DNA of 64,000 nt from assembly GCF_009909145.1 (NCBI RefSeq), contig NZ_JAAAPJ010000007.1, forward strand, positions 62,001-126,000, in the 5' to 3' direction. Shown in pieces: positions 1 to 10,579 of this stretch. The DNA comes from Corallococcus silvisoli (GTDB lineage: Bacteria > Myxococcota > Myxococcia > Myxococcales > Myxococcaceae). The position numbers and the translations under genes are program-made. Below the pieces are notes generated by a model. That model was not told the origin of the DNA. It saw nothing but the letters and a program-made list of their open reading frames with translations, and did not search any database. Each line of letters opens with the position of its first letter. Within the stretch, counting starts at the first letter, position 1.

Positions 1-677
1 AGCATGTACGCGGACTCGCCCCGGTTCACCGCGTCGGTGATCTCCTGGATGGCGCCCTTCGGGTAGATGAGCCCCGCGCCCGCGCCCAGCCGGTTCACCG
101 CGATGCGCGTGTTCAGCGCGCCCTTCAGCGGACGCACCAGCGCGTTGAGCGGCACGCCCCAGCGGATCAGCATCTGGCCCACCAGCTCCCAGTTGCCGAA
201 GTGCGCCGTCACCAGCAGCGCGCCCTTGCCCGTGGCCACGTGCGCCTTGAGCGCGGCCCACGCCTCCTCGCCTTCGATGCCCTGCTGGTCCCAGTCCGGC
301 GTCATCCGGTCTCCGGACGGAAGGGACTCCACCACCACGCGCGCCATGGTGATGTACGCGCCGCGCGCGATGTCGCGGCGCTCCTGCTCGCTCTTCTCCG
401 GCAGCGCGTGCGCCAGGTTGTCCAGCGCCACCCGGCGGCGGATGCCCAGCGTGTACGCCAGGTTGCCCACGAAGCGCGCCAGCGCGTCCCGCGCGCGGGG
501 CGACATCGCCGTGAGCAGCGCCCAGACGCCGCGCGTCAGGAATGACACGAGGGGACCTGGCGGCGAACCGATGATGCGGCGCAGGTGCTCTGGCGGCTTC
601 CTTCCCTCGGGAGGGGTGTTGGTTTGCGGTGGGGACGGATGCGAGGAGAGGGGGGCGGACACGGCGGCGCACTCCAT
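1..677 (-). CDS. LpxL/HtrB-family lysophospholipid acyltransferase, 3' end cut by window edge
   Basis: The frame read from 677 down to the window edge gives 225 codons without a stop, so the C-terminus lies outside the window. Members of this family transfer a fatty acyl chain to a lipid A precursor or another lysolipid at the inner membrane. The family's catalytic HX4D/E motif is visible as TAHFGNWE, about 160 residues in, followed by the expected positive stretch VRPLKG. The first 35 residues are rich in Pro and Ser and unlike the family, so the true start may be further in, for example at the internal Met before SPRARD. It is divergent from the M1 peptidase gene, and the shared upstream region is only about 80 bp. 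The family call is fairly secure; the acceptor lipid is not determined. Confidence 0.8.
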   Translation of the reverse strand, partial: MECAAVSAPLSSHPSPPQTNTPPEGRKPPEHLRRIIGSPPGPLVSFLTRGVWALLTAMSPRARDALARFVGNLAYTLGIRRRVALDNLAHALPEKSEQERRDIARGAYITMARVVVESLPSGDRMTPDWDQQGIEGEEAWAALKAHVATGKGALLVTAHFGNWELVGQMLIRWGVPLNALVRPLKGALNTRIAVNRLGAGAGLIYPKGAIQEITDAVNRGESAYM

Positions 678-760
678 CGCGAACACGACCTGACAGCAAG
701 GCCACGCATCGCATGCGGGTCGCTACCTTGCCCGGCTGCTCTGGTCCACACTGCGCGGCC

Positions 761-3517
<2,757 letters not shown>

Positions 3518-3532
3518 GGCGCTGAAAACGGC

Positions 3533-3564
3533 ACCGGGCCCGCGAGACATCCCGCGGGCCCGGT
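3533..3564. terminator. Perfect 12-bp hairpin between convergent genes
   Basis: ACCGGGCCCGCG at 3533-3544 pairs perfectly with 3553-3564 across an 8-nt loop. It lies between the stop of the M1 peptidase and the stop of the convergent enoyl-CoA hydratase. There is no T-run, but a very GC-rich stem at this place is best read as a bidirectional terminator. Confidence 0.75.
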
Positions 3565-3593
3565 GGAGGGACTTCGGCGACGGGGGCGGAGGG

Positions 3594-4346
3594 CTACTTC
3601 CGGCCGCGCGACATGAAGGACATGAAGGCTTCCTTCGCCTCGTCCGAGTGCAGGCGCTGGATGAACTCGGCGCCTTCGTGCTTGAGGGTGGCCTCCACCT
3701 GCTCCCGCAGGGGGCCGCGGATGAGGCGCTTGGTCACCTTCAGCGCTTCGGCCGGACGCTGCGCCAGGGCGCGGGCGCGCTCGGTGGCGAACTCCTTCAG
3801 CTGCGCCTCCGGGACGGCCTTGTTGATGATGCCGGCGCGCAGCGCGGTGGCGGCGTCGAACGGGTCTCCGAACAGCAGCAGCTCCGACGCCAGCGCGAAG
3901 CCCGCCATGCGCGGCAACAGCAGGCTGCTGGCGCCCTCCGCGCACAGGCCCAGGTTGACGAAGGGCATGCTGAAGCGCGCCTTCTCCCCGGCCACCACGT
4001 AGTCACAGTGCAGCAGCATCGTGGTGCCGATGCCCACCGCCGCGCCCTCCACCGCGGCGAGCACGGGCTTGGCCATGCCGGACAGGGTGCGCAGGTACTG
4101 GAACACCGCGCTGTCCTCGCCCGCGGGCGGGTGCTCCAGGAAGTCGCCAATGTCGTTGCCCGCCGTGAACGCCCCGCCCGCGCCAGACAGGAGCACCACC
4201 CGGATGTCGTCGCGGCGGTCCGCCTCCAGGAGGGCCGCGGTGGCGGCCTCGTACATGGCGTGGGTGAAGGCGTTCTTCTTCTCCGGCCGGTTGAAGGTGA
4301 CGGAGAAGACCCCCGCGTCGAGCTGCGTCAGAAGCGTGTCGGACAT
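3594..4346 (-). CDS. Enoyl-CoA hydratase/isomerase family protein (crotonase fold)
   Basis: This 250-residue protein has the usual length of a single-domain crotonase. The CoA-binding and oxyanion-hole segments are visible: an FTAGNDIGDF stretch near residue 60 and AAVEGAAVGIGTT near 100. The second catalytic region reads GLCAEGASS. The family hydrates or isomerises acyl-CoA double bonds, usually in beta-oxidation or branched-chain catabolism; the substrate cannot be read from the sequence. The start at 4346 gives the typical short N-terminus and leaves an 11-bp gap behind the PRPP-synthetase gene on the same strand, so the two are probably co-transcribed. There is no obvious metabolic link between them. 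Confidence 0.92.
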   Translation of the reverse strand: MSDTLLTQLDAGVFSVTFNRPEKKNAFTHAMYEAATAALLEADRRDDIRVVLLSGAGGAFTAGNDIGDFLEHPPAGEDSAVFQYLRTLSGMAKPVLAAVEGAAVGIGTTMLLHCDYVVAGEKARFSMPFVNLGLCAEGASSLLLPRMAGFALASELLLFGDPFDAATALRAGIINKAVPEAQLKEFATERARALAQRPAEALKVTKRLIRGPLREQVEATLKHEGAEFIQRLHSDEAKEAFMSFMSRGRK

Positions 4347-4357
4347 GGCCGGACAGC

Positions 4358-5269
4358 CTAACGCGCGTCGGGCCGGAGTGCGCGCAAGAGCAGCGGGGCC
4401 AGCGTCACCACCTGGTGGGGAAAGGGCAGGCCCTGTCGGGGCTCCACGCTGTCCGTGCTGACCAGCCGCTGGACGGGCACGCCGCGCAGGCGCTCCAGCG
4501 CGGGGCCCACCAGCAGGGCGTGCGTGGTGGCGAGGATGAAGTCGTCCGCGCAGCCCTCGCCCTTGAGCTCCTTCGCCGCCGCCGCCAGCGTGCCGCCGGT
4601 GGACACCATGTCGTCCACCAGGATGGGGCGCATGCCGCGCACCTGGCCCAGCAGGCCCAGCGTCTCCACGTCGTTGCCGCTCAGCCGCGCCTTGTGCACC
4701 ACGGCCCACGGGCGGCCGAGCAGCTTCGCCAGCGCCTCCGCGCGCTTCACCGCGCCCAGGTCCGGCGCCACCACCACGGAGGTGTCGGAGACGTAGGGGC
4801 GCAGGGCCTCCGCCAGCAGCGGCAGCGCGGACAGGTGCTCCAGCGGGGCGCCGAAGCAGCCCTCCAGCGCCGGGTTGTGCAGGTCCACGGTGAACACGCG
4901 CTCGAAGCGGCCATGGGACAGCAGGTCGGCCACCAGCCGGCCGCCCAGGGGTTCGCCCGCGCGGGCCCGCCGGTCCTGCCGCGCGTAGCCCACGTAGGGA
5001 ATCACCGCCTCCAGCGACGCCGCGCCCGCCCGCCAGCACGCGTCCGCGAGCAGCAGCAGCTCCAGCAGGTGCTCCCCCACGGGCGGCGTGGAGGTCTGGA
5101 GGACGACGACGCGGCGGCCCCGGATGGCCTCCGGGGGCACTTCGATGTGCAGTTCTCCATCCGGGAAGCGCTCCAGCTTCACCTCCACCGGGGCGGTGCC
5201 GAACGCCTGGGCGAGCGCGCGGCCGAGGTGGGGACTGGCACTGCCGACGACGAGGGCGGGTTCCGTCAT
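4358..5269 (-). CDS. Ribose-phosphate pyrophosphokinase (PRPP synthetase) family protein
   Basis: PRPP synthetases transfer pyrophosphate from ATP to ribose-5-phosphate. The 303-residue product follows the family from end to end: FPDGE near the N-terminus, IPYVGYARQDRRA for nucleotide binding, VDLHN, and a PRPP-binding loop reading VDDMVSTGGTL where the classical loop reads DDMIDTAGT. Several positions differ from housekeeping Prs, for example the opening is GSASPHLG, so this may be a paralogue and not the main enzyme. It is divergent from a phosphoribosyltransferase gene 133 bp away and close to archease, a grouping that suggests nucleotide or RNA-end salvage. Start chosen at the ATG with GGTGGGG upstream. 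Confidence 0.85.
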   Translation of the reverse strand: MTEPALVVGSASPHLGRALAQAFGTAPVEVKLERFPDGELHIEVPPEAIRGRRVVVLQTSTPPVGEHLLELLLLADACWRAGAASLEAVIPYVGYARQDRRARAGEPLGGRLVADLLSHGRFERVFTVDLHNPALEGCFGAPLEHLSALPLLAEALRPYVSDTSVVVAPDLGAVKRAEALAKLLGRPWAVVHKARLSGNDVETLGLLGQVRGMRPILVDDMVSTGGTLAAAAKELKGEGCADDFILATTHALLVGPALERLRGVPVQRLVSTDSVEPRQGLPFPHQVVTLAPLLLRALRPDAR

Positions 5270-5402
5270 GGGGCCCCACCCTAGCCCGGGACGCGCTCAC
5301 GGTGCCCTGGCCTCCCGGGCATCCCGCCAGGGGAGCCGCTGTCCGCGTCTTCGCCGCCACATCCCGAGGGGACGACCACCTTCCGGGGGAGGGAGGCTGG
5401 CG

Positions 5403-6089
5403 ATGCGTTTCCGGGACAGGGCGGAGGCCGGGCAGAAGCTCGCGGGGGTGTTGGCGCCCTACCGCTCCGGGGACGTGTGCGTGCTGGGGCTGGCGCGCGG
5501 GGGGCTGCGCGTGGCGCTGGAGGTGGCTCGGGCGCTGGAGGCCCCGCTGGACCTGTGGCTGGCGCGCCGGGTGCGCGTCCCCGGGCAGCGGGCCACGCTG
5601 GGCGCGGTGGCGGAAGGGGGCGGGCGCTACGTGGACCCCCAGGCCGCGCGCCAGGCCCAGCTGTCGTCGGACGCGCTCCAGCGCTTCGTGGACGCGGAGG
5701 CGGAGGACGTGGAGCAGCAGGCCCGGCAGCTCCGCGGCGGCCCCACGCCCCAGGTGCGCGGGCGCGTGGTGCTGCTGGTGGACGACGGGATGGTGACGGG
5801 CGCCACGGCGGCCGCGGCGCTCCTGGCGCTCAAGACGCAGGACGCCCGCCAGCGCATCGTGGCGGTGGGCGTGGCGACGCCGCGGGCGCTGGAGCTGAGC
5901 CGGAGCCGGGCGGACGCGGTGCACGCGCTCACGCTGTCGCCCTCGCTGCGGGAGGTCTCCGAGGCCTACGAGACCTTCCCCGCGCTGACCCAGGACGAGC
6001 TGCGGCGCTGGCTCACGCGCGCCCGGGAGGGCGTGCCCGCGCGGGCCCTGGGCGTGGCGCCCGACGTGGGCGGCGGGTGGTGGTTCTAG
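5403..6089 (+). CDS. Phosphoribosyltransferase domain protein
   Basis: The product (228 residues) is a type I PRTase-fold protein. An N-terminal segment with LGLARGGLRVA precedes the PRPP-binding loop VVLLVDDGMVTGATAAAA around residue 125, where two acidic residues and a TGxT turn are intact. Such proteins transfer or release phosphoribose on a base or unknown acceptor; the base cannot be predicted. The start at 5403 is supported by a strong Shine-Dalgarno sequence (GGGAGGGAGG) a few bases upstream; the longer open frame to 5088 only overlaps the divergent PRPP-synthetase gene. Downstream, archease begins 52 bp later, with a small hairpin in the gap. Shared PRPP chemistry with the divergent neighbour suggests they work together. 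Confidence 0.85.
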   Translation: MRFRDRAEAGQKLAGVLAPYRSGDVCVLGLARGGLRVALEVARALEAPLDLWLARRVRVPGQRATLGAVAEGGGRYVDPQAARQAQLSSDALQRFVDAEAEDVEQQARQLRGGPTPQVRGRVVLLVDDGMVTGATAAAALLALKTQDARQRIVAVGVATPRALELSRSRADAVHALTLSPSLREVSEAYETFPALTQDELRRWLTRAREGVPARALGVAPDVGGGWWF

Positions 6090-6090
6090 C

Positions 6091-6113
6091 GCGCCCCCGG
6101 GGCAGCGGGGCGC
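6091..6113 (+). terminator. Small GC hairpin between phosphoribosyltransferase and archease
   Basis: GCGCCCC at 6091-6097 pairs with GGGGCGC at 6107-6113 across a 9-nt loop, starting one base after the phosphoribosyltransferase stop. It has no T-run and could be an attenuator or processing site inside an operon. Confidence 0.35.
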
Positions 6114-6141
6114 ACGAACGGCAGGACACAGGAGAGGACCC

Positions 6142-6597
6142 ATGGACGTTGAGTCAGTGCATGCGGAAGACCGCAGGCCCCGGGCGCACTGGGAGCACTT
6201 CACGCGCGAGGAGCTGCTCGGGGTGCGGGGCGTGGGCCGCTCCATGGAGCAGGCCTTCGAGATGGCGGCGCTGGCGCTCTCCGCGCTGGTGACGGACCCC
6301 GCCTCGGTGGAGATCCACGAGGAGCTGGAGGTGTCCTGCCAGTCGGTGGACCACGACACGCTGCTGGCGGACTGGCTGCGCGCCGTGGTGGGCGCGATGG
6401 CCGGACGGCGCCTGCGCTTCCAGAGCTTCGGGGTGCGCCTGGACGGGCTGAACCTCTTCGGCCACGGCTTCGGGGAGCGCGCCGGGGCCGCGCGCCACGG
6501 CGCCAACGTGGCGGTGACGGGCGCGGCGCTCACCCAGGTGTCCGTGCGTCAGGGGCCGGACGGGGTGTGGACCGCCGAGGCGCTGGTGGACTTCTAG
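6142..6597 (+). CDS. Archease
   Basis: Archease is a small protein that activates the RNA ligase RtcB by promoting guanylylation and multiple turnover. The 151-residue product shows the family landmarks: an aromatic N-terminal HWEHF segment, GVRGVGRSMEQAFEMAA near residue 28, and a C-terminal strand ending in VDF. The acidic metal-binding positions expected in the family appear plausible but cannot be confirmed by eye. No rtcB gene is present in this window, so the partner ligase must be elsewhere or the protein serves another enzyme. It sits between a phosphoribosyltransferase gene and the hydrolase/OsmC fusion, whose ATG is just one base past this stop, so tight co-expression with the latter is likely. 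Confidence 0.85.
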   Translation: MDVESVHAEDRRPRAHWEHFTREELLGVRGVGRSMEQAFEMAALALSALVTDPASVEIHEELEVSCQSVDHDTLLADWLRAVVGAMAGRRLRFQSFGVRLDGLNLFGHGFGERAGAARHGANVAVTGAALTQVSVRQGPDGVWTAEALVDF

Positions 6598-6598
6598 G

Positions 6599-7801
6599 AT
6601 GCCGGCCCGCGAGGTCGCGCTCCCCGGGGGCGAGGGGCGGCTGGAGCTGCCCCCCGGCGCTCCCGCGGCCAGCGCCGTGCTGGTGTCGTGCTTCGCGTGC
6701 CTGGGCCACTCGCCCGGGCCGGAGCGCCTGGCGCGCGCGCTGGTGTCGCGAGGCTTCGCGGTGCTGCGGCTGGACTTCACGGAGGTGCCCGAGAGCGCCC
6801 GCGCGCGGGGGCACCCGGACACGACGCCCAGCGTGGACACGGTGGTGGCCGCGTGCGCCTGGCTCGGCGCGCACGCGCCGGCGCCCCGGCTGCTGGTGGG
6901 CCACAGCCTGGGAGGCACGGCGGTGGCGGCGGCGCTGCCCCGGCTGCCGGACGTGGCGGCCGTGGCGCTGGTGAACGCCCCCGCGGGCGCGAAGGACGTG
7001 CTCGCCCTGCTGTCCCCGCGCGAGCGCGCCGCGGGGGAGGGCTCGCTGCGCCTGGAGCCCGGCCGGCTCAGGCTCCAGCGCGGCTTCGTCGCCGCCATCG
7101 ACGGGGCGGCGGTGGCGAAGGCGCTGGGCGCGTTCCCGGGCGCGCTGCTGGTGATGCACGCGCCGGAGGACCGCTACGTGGGGTTGGACAACGCGCGCCG
7201 GCTGGTGACGTGCGCCCGCCGGCCCGCGAGCCTGGTGATGCTGGACGGGGCGGACCACTTCCTCGCGCGCAAGGAGGACGCGGCCTTCGCGGCGGACGTG
7301 CTGGGCCCGTGGGCCGCGCGGCACGTGGCGCGGGTGCGCGAGCGCGAGGAGCCGCTGCCGGAGGGACAGGTGGAGGTGCGCGAGGCGTCCGAGGGCGGGC
7401 TGGCCCAGGACATCCGCGTGGGGCCGCACTGGCTGCGCGCGGACGAGCCGCTGGCGCTGGGCGGGCAGGACTCGGGGCCCACGCCGTACGGACTGCTGGA
7501 GGCGGCGCTGGGGGCGTGCACGTCCATGACGGTGCGGATGTACGCGGACCGTCAGGGTTGGCCCCTCACGCGGGTGCGGGTGCGGCTGTCCCACGACCAG
7601 GTGCACGCGAAGGATGGCGCGGAGTGCGAGTCGCGGGTGGGGCGGGTGGAGCGGCTGGAGCGGCTCGTCCGGCTGGAGGGGCCCCTGACGGAGGAGCAGC
7701 GCGCGCGGCTGCTGCACATCGCGGAGCTGTGCCCGGTGCACCGCACGCTCGAATCCAAGGTGGACGTGCGGACGCGGCGGGACGATTCGTCCACGGAGTG
7801 A
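6599..7801 (+). CDS. Bifunctional alpha/beta-hydrolase and OsmC-family fusion protein
   Basis: The 400-residue protein joins two enzymes. Residues 1-245 form an alpha/beta-hydrolase with nucleophile elbow GHSLGG near 101, an acidic residue in HAPEDRY near 186 and a histidine in DGADHF near 218. Residues 265-395 form an OsmC/Ohr-like thiol peroxidase with the two conserved cysteines in GACTSMTVRMYA and AELCPVHRTL. OsmC proteins reduce organic hydroperoxides, so the fusion could hydrolyse an ester and detoxify a linked peroxide. Fusions of this architecture occur in several bacterial phyla; substrates are not established. It starts one base after the archease stop, so translational coupling is expected. 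Both sets of catalytic residues look intact. Confidence 0.9.
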   Translation: MPAREVALPGGEGRLELPPGAPAASAVLVSCFACLGHSPGPERLARALVSRGFAVLRLDFTEVPESARARGHPDTTPSVDTVVAACAWLGAHAPAPRLLVGHSLGGTAVAAALPRLPDVAAVALVNAPAGAKDVLALLSPRERAAGEGSLRLEPGRLRLQRGFVAAIDGAAVAKALGAFPGALLVMHAPEDRYVGLDNARRLVTCARRPASLVMLDGADHFLARKEDAAFAADVLGPWAARHVARVREREEPLPEGQVEVREASEGGLAQDIRVGPHWLRADEPLALGGQDSGPTPYGLLEAALGACTSMTVRMYADRQGWPLTRVRVRLSHDQVHAKDGAECESRVGRVERLERLVRLEGPLTEEQRARLLHIAELCPVHRTLESKVDVRTRRDDSSTE

Positions 7802-7865
7802 GTGCTCCGGGGCCCGGGGCTGCTATAGGGGCCTCTCCTCTCTTCGCGACCAGGATTCTTCGGAC

Positions 7866-8417
7866 ATGCATTCCCGTGACACCCGCCTTGTGTGGCTCGA
7901 CCTGGAGATGACCGGCCTGGACCCCGAGTCCTGCGGCATCATCGAGGTGGGCGTCATCATCACCGGCCCGGACCTGCGCCCCATCGCGGAGTTCGAGCGC
8001 GTCATCTGGCAGCCGGAGGCGATGCTCCAGCGCATGGAGCCCGTCGTGCGCGACATGCACACGAAGAACGGCCTGCTGGAGAAGGTGCGCGCGTCCAACG
8101 TGTCCCTGCGCGTGGCGGAGCGCGACGTGACGTCCTTCATCGCGGACCACTGCGAGCTGGGCGAGGGCATCCTCGCGGGCAACTCCATCCACACGGACCG
8201 GCGCTTCCTCATCAGCCACATGCCCCTGCTGGACCGCTACCTGCATTACCGCATGGTGGATGTGACGAGCCTCAAGGTCCTGGTGCGCGCCTGGTATCCG
8301 GCGCTGGTGGAGCCGCGCAAGCCGCCCAGCGGCCACACCGCGCTCGCGGACCTGCGCTCCAGCATCAGCGAGCTGCAGTACTACCGGGACATCCTCTTCC
8401 GCGCGACGCCGGGCTGA
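7866..8417 (+). CDS. orn: Oligoribonuclease
   Basis: This 183-residue DEDDh 3'-5' exoribonuclease degrades two- to five-nucleotide RNAs, including pGpG from cyclic-di-GMP turnover. The Exo I motif reads WLDLEMTGLDP near residue 10, the Exo II aspartate lies in NSIHTDRRF near 110, and the Exo III histidine/aspartate pair is in GHTALADLRSSI near 155. Length and order match the family closely. It is preceded by a 64-bp gap after the OsmC fusion and ends 9 bp from a convergent response regulator. The start at 7866 gives the standard short N-terminus. Confidence 0.96.
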   Translation: MHSRDTRLVWLDLEMTGLDPESCGIIEVGVIITGPDLRPIAEFERVIWQPEAMLQRMEPVVRDMHTKNGLLEKVRASNVSLRVAERDVTSFIADHCELGEGILAGNSIHTDRRFLISHMPLLDRYLHYRMVDVTSLKVLVRAWYPALVEPRKPPSGHTALADLRSSISELQYYRDILFRATPG

Positions 8418-8426
8418 GGGCGGGCC

Positions 8427-8795
8427 TCAGGCGCGGGGCCCGTCAGGGGGCAGCTGCTTCGCGAGGGTGCCGAGCAGGTCGTCCAGCTCGAAGGGCTTGG
8501 CGAGGAAGTGCGAGCTGGCGCGGCGCTCTTCCTCGGTGAGGCGGCCCGCGCTCATCACCACCACGGGCAGGTCGCGCAGGTCCGGGTGGGCGCGGATGCG
8601 GCGCAGCAGCTCGCCGCCATCCATCACCGGCATCATCAAGTCCAACAGCACGAGGTCCGGCTTCGAGGCCAGGAGCCGCTGGAGGCCCTCGTCCCCGTTG
8701 TACGCGGTGATGATGTCGTAGCCCTCCAGCGACAGGATGTCCTGGAGCGCCTCCACGATGGCGAGCTCGTCGTCGACGATGAGCAGCCGCTTCAT
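8427..8795 (-). CDS. Single-domain response regulator (CheY-like receiver)
   Basis: The 122-residue product is only a receiver domain. The acidic pocket (IVDDE), the phospho-accepting aspartate (LVLLDLMMPVMDGG), the switch residue in VVVMSAG and the KPF lysine are all present, so it should be phosphorylated normally. With no output domain it must act by protein-protein contact, as CheY-like and relay proteins do. The ATG at 8795 has a good Shine-Dalgarno sequence (GGAGGTGGGG) upstream and overlaps the stop of a candidate 33-codon ORF. No cognate kinase is adjacent. It is convergent with oligoribonuclease. Confidence 0.93.
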   Translation of the reverse strand: MKRLLIVDDELAIVEALQDILSLEGYDIITAYNGDEGLQRLLASKPDLVLLDLMMPVMDGGELLRRIRAHPDLRDLPVVVMSAGRLTEEERRASSHFLAKPFELDDLLGTLAKQLPPDGPRA

Positions 8796-8893
8796 TCCGT
8801 CCCCACCTCCGCGGTGCGCACGACGCACGCCTTCCCGTCCTGCCAGGAGGCAGGGGGCGCGTCGTTCAGGATGCGGACGGGGTGACACTTCAC
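8792..8893 (-). CDS. Possible 33-residue protein coupled to the response regulator
   Basis: A GTG at 8893 preceded by GGGAG (7-nt spacing) opens a 33-codon frame ending in TGA that overlaps the response regulator's ATG as ATGA. The predicted peptide begins VKCHPVRILND and has two cysteines and a Trp-Gln-Asp-Gly turn. This composition looks more like a real protein than like the Arg/Pro/Ala-rich products of chance frames in this DNA. I do not recognise it. It could be a leader or a small binding partner, and it may start further upstream in the same frame, at a GTG before ARGPTFW. Confidence 0.4.
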   Translation of the reverse strand: MKCHPVRILNDAPPASWQDGKACVVRTAEVGTE

Positions 8894-8993
8894 ACGGGGC
8901 TCCCAAGTCTCTTGCCGCCAGAAGGTAGGTCCGCGCGCCACTTCGGCCAGGGGACGATGTGGGTTTTGTTGAGCGGGTGGCGGCGCGTGTGTT

Positions 8994-10541
8994 CTACGAA
9001 GCGGACAAGCGCTCCTTGAGGACATGCTTCTGGACCTTGCCCAGGGCATTGCGGGGCAGGGCGTCGGTGAAGACGACGCGGCGGGGCTTCTTGAAGGCGG
9101 CCAGGCGTTCGCGGCACCAGTCCACCAGGGCCTGGGCGTCGGTGGGGGCGCCGGGCGCGGGGACCACGACGGCGACGACCTGTTCACCGAAGTCCGCGTC
9201 GGGCAGGCCCAGCACGGCCGCTTCGGCGACGGCGGGGTGGGCGGTGAGGACCTCTTCGACTTCCCGGGGGTAGATGTTGAAGCCGCCGCTGATGATGAGC
9301 TCGCGGGCGCGGCCGGTGATGCGCAGGAAGCCGTCGGCGTCGTACTCGCCCAGGTCGCCGGTGCGGAACCAGCCTTCGGGGTCGAAGGCTTCGGTGGTGG
9401 CGTCGGGGCGGCGCCAGTAGCCGGTGAAGACGTGGGGCCCGCGCACCTCGATTTCGCCCGTCTCGCCGCGGGGCAGGGGCTGGCGGGAGCGCACGTCCAC
9501 GACGCGGGCCTCCTGGCCGGGGAAGGGCATTCCCACGGTGCCGGGGCGGCGCTCGCCGTCGTAGGGCTGGGTGGTGTTCATCAGCGTCTCGGTCATCCCG
9601 TAGCGCTCCAGGATGCGGGCGCCGAAGCGCGCCTCGATGTCCAGGCACAGCTGGGGGCTCAGCGGAGCGGATCCGGAGACCCACAGGCGCAGCGCGCGCG
9701 GGGTGAGGCCGGCGCGGCGGGACTCCTCCAGCAGGCGGCCGTACATGGTGGGCACGCCGAAGAAGAGGGTGAGGGAGGGGTCGTCGTGGAGGGCGGTGAG
9801 CGCTTCGGAGGCGACGAAGCGGCGGCGCAGGTCCACGCTGGCGCCGGTGAAGAGCGTGCCGTGCAGGCCCACCATGAGGCCGTGGGTGTGGAAGAGGGGC
9901 AGGGTGAGGAGGAGGCGATCCGCGTCGGTCCAGCGCCACGCCTCGGTGACGGCGCGCACGTTGGCGAGCAGCTGGCGGTGCTGGAGCATGGCGCCCTTGG
10001 AGCGGCCGGTGGTGCCGGACGTGTAGCCCAGGACGGCGAGGTCCTCCGCGCGAGGGAGCGGCAGGGCCACGGTGGAGGCGGCGCCCTGTTCGAGCAGGGT
10101 GTCGAAGGCCACGGTGGGGAGGGACGCGGGGAGGTCCGGGGGCGGCGGCTCCACGGTGATGAGCCACCGCAGGGCGGGGAGCGAGTCGCGAAGGGGCGCG
10201 AGCTCGGCCGCGCCGGAGGTGCCGGTGACGCAGACCTGCACCTCCGCGTCGGAGAGGATGTGGGCCAGCTCCACCTGGCGGTACGCGGTGTTGACGAGCA
10301 CGGCGACGCAGCCCGCGGCCTGGACGCCCAGCCACGTGACGACGAACGCATCGCTGTTCTCCAGGAAGAGGGCCACGCGCTCACCGGGCGCGAGCCCCCG
10401 GGCCTTGAGCCCGCGCGCGAACGCGGTGACTCGCTCCGCCAGCTGCCCGCGCGTGTAGGAAGCGCCCTCGAAGGAGAGCAGCGGGCGCGCGGGTGCGTGA
10501 CGGGCGTGGTCCAGGAACACTTCGAGCAGGGAGGCCGGCAT
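8994..10541 (-). CDS. AMP-dependent acyl-CoA synthetase, malonyl-CoA synthetase (MatB)-like
   Basis: This ANL-superfamily enzyme (515 residues) activates a carboxylic acid with ATP and loads it on CoA. The P-loop-like motif YTSGTTGRSKGA lies near residue 165, the A5 motif YGMTETLMNT near 310, the hinge DxxGFLRITGR near 405 and the catalytic lysine context PRNALGKVQK near 500. The YGMTET-NMNT-like context followed by PYDGERRPGTVG resembles malonyl-CoA synthetases, so malonate or methylmalonate is a reasonable substrate guess, but fatty or aromatic acids cannot be excluded. The ATG at 10541 was chosen because the longer frame overlaps the divergent lipoprotein gene, which starts only 38 bp away. 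Confidence 0.88.
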   Translation of the reverse strand: MPASLLEVFLDHARHAPARPLLSFEGASYTRGQLAERVTAFARGLKARGLAPGERVALFLENSDAFVVTWLGVQAAGCVAVLVNTAYRQVELAHILSDAEVQVCVTGTSGAAELAPLRDSLPALRWLITVEPPPPDLPASLPTVAFDTLLEQGAASTVALPLPRAEDLAVLGYTSGTTGRSKGAMLQHRQLLANVRAVTEAWRWTDADRLLLTLPLFHTHGLMVGLHGTLFTGASVDLRRRFVASEALTALHDDPSLTLFFGVPTMYGRLLEESRRAGLTPRALRLWVSGSAPLSPQLCLDIEARFGARILERYGMTETLMNTTQPYDGERRPGTVGMPFPGQEARVVDVRSRQPLPRGETGEIEVRGPHVFTGYWRRPDATTEAFDPEGWFRTGDLGEYDADGFLRITGRARELIISGGFNIYPREVEEVLTAHPAVAEAAVLGLPDADFGEQVVAVVVPAPGAPTDAQALVDWCRERLAAFKKPRRVVFTDALPRNALGKVQKHVLKERLSAS

Positions 10542-10579
10542 GGCGCGCGAGCCTAGCTGGGACGGGCTACGCTCGGCGC

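Noticed and set aside
3594..6533. A 979-codon minus-strand frame ending in the enoyl-CoA hydratase.
   Set aside because: Only the last 250 codons are hydratase; the rest runs antisense or out of frame through PRPP synthetase, phosphoribosyltransferase and archease. The ATG at 4346 is the real start.
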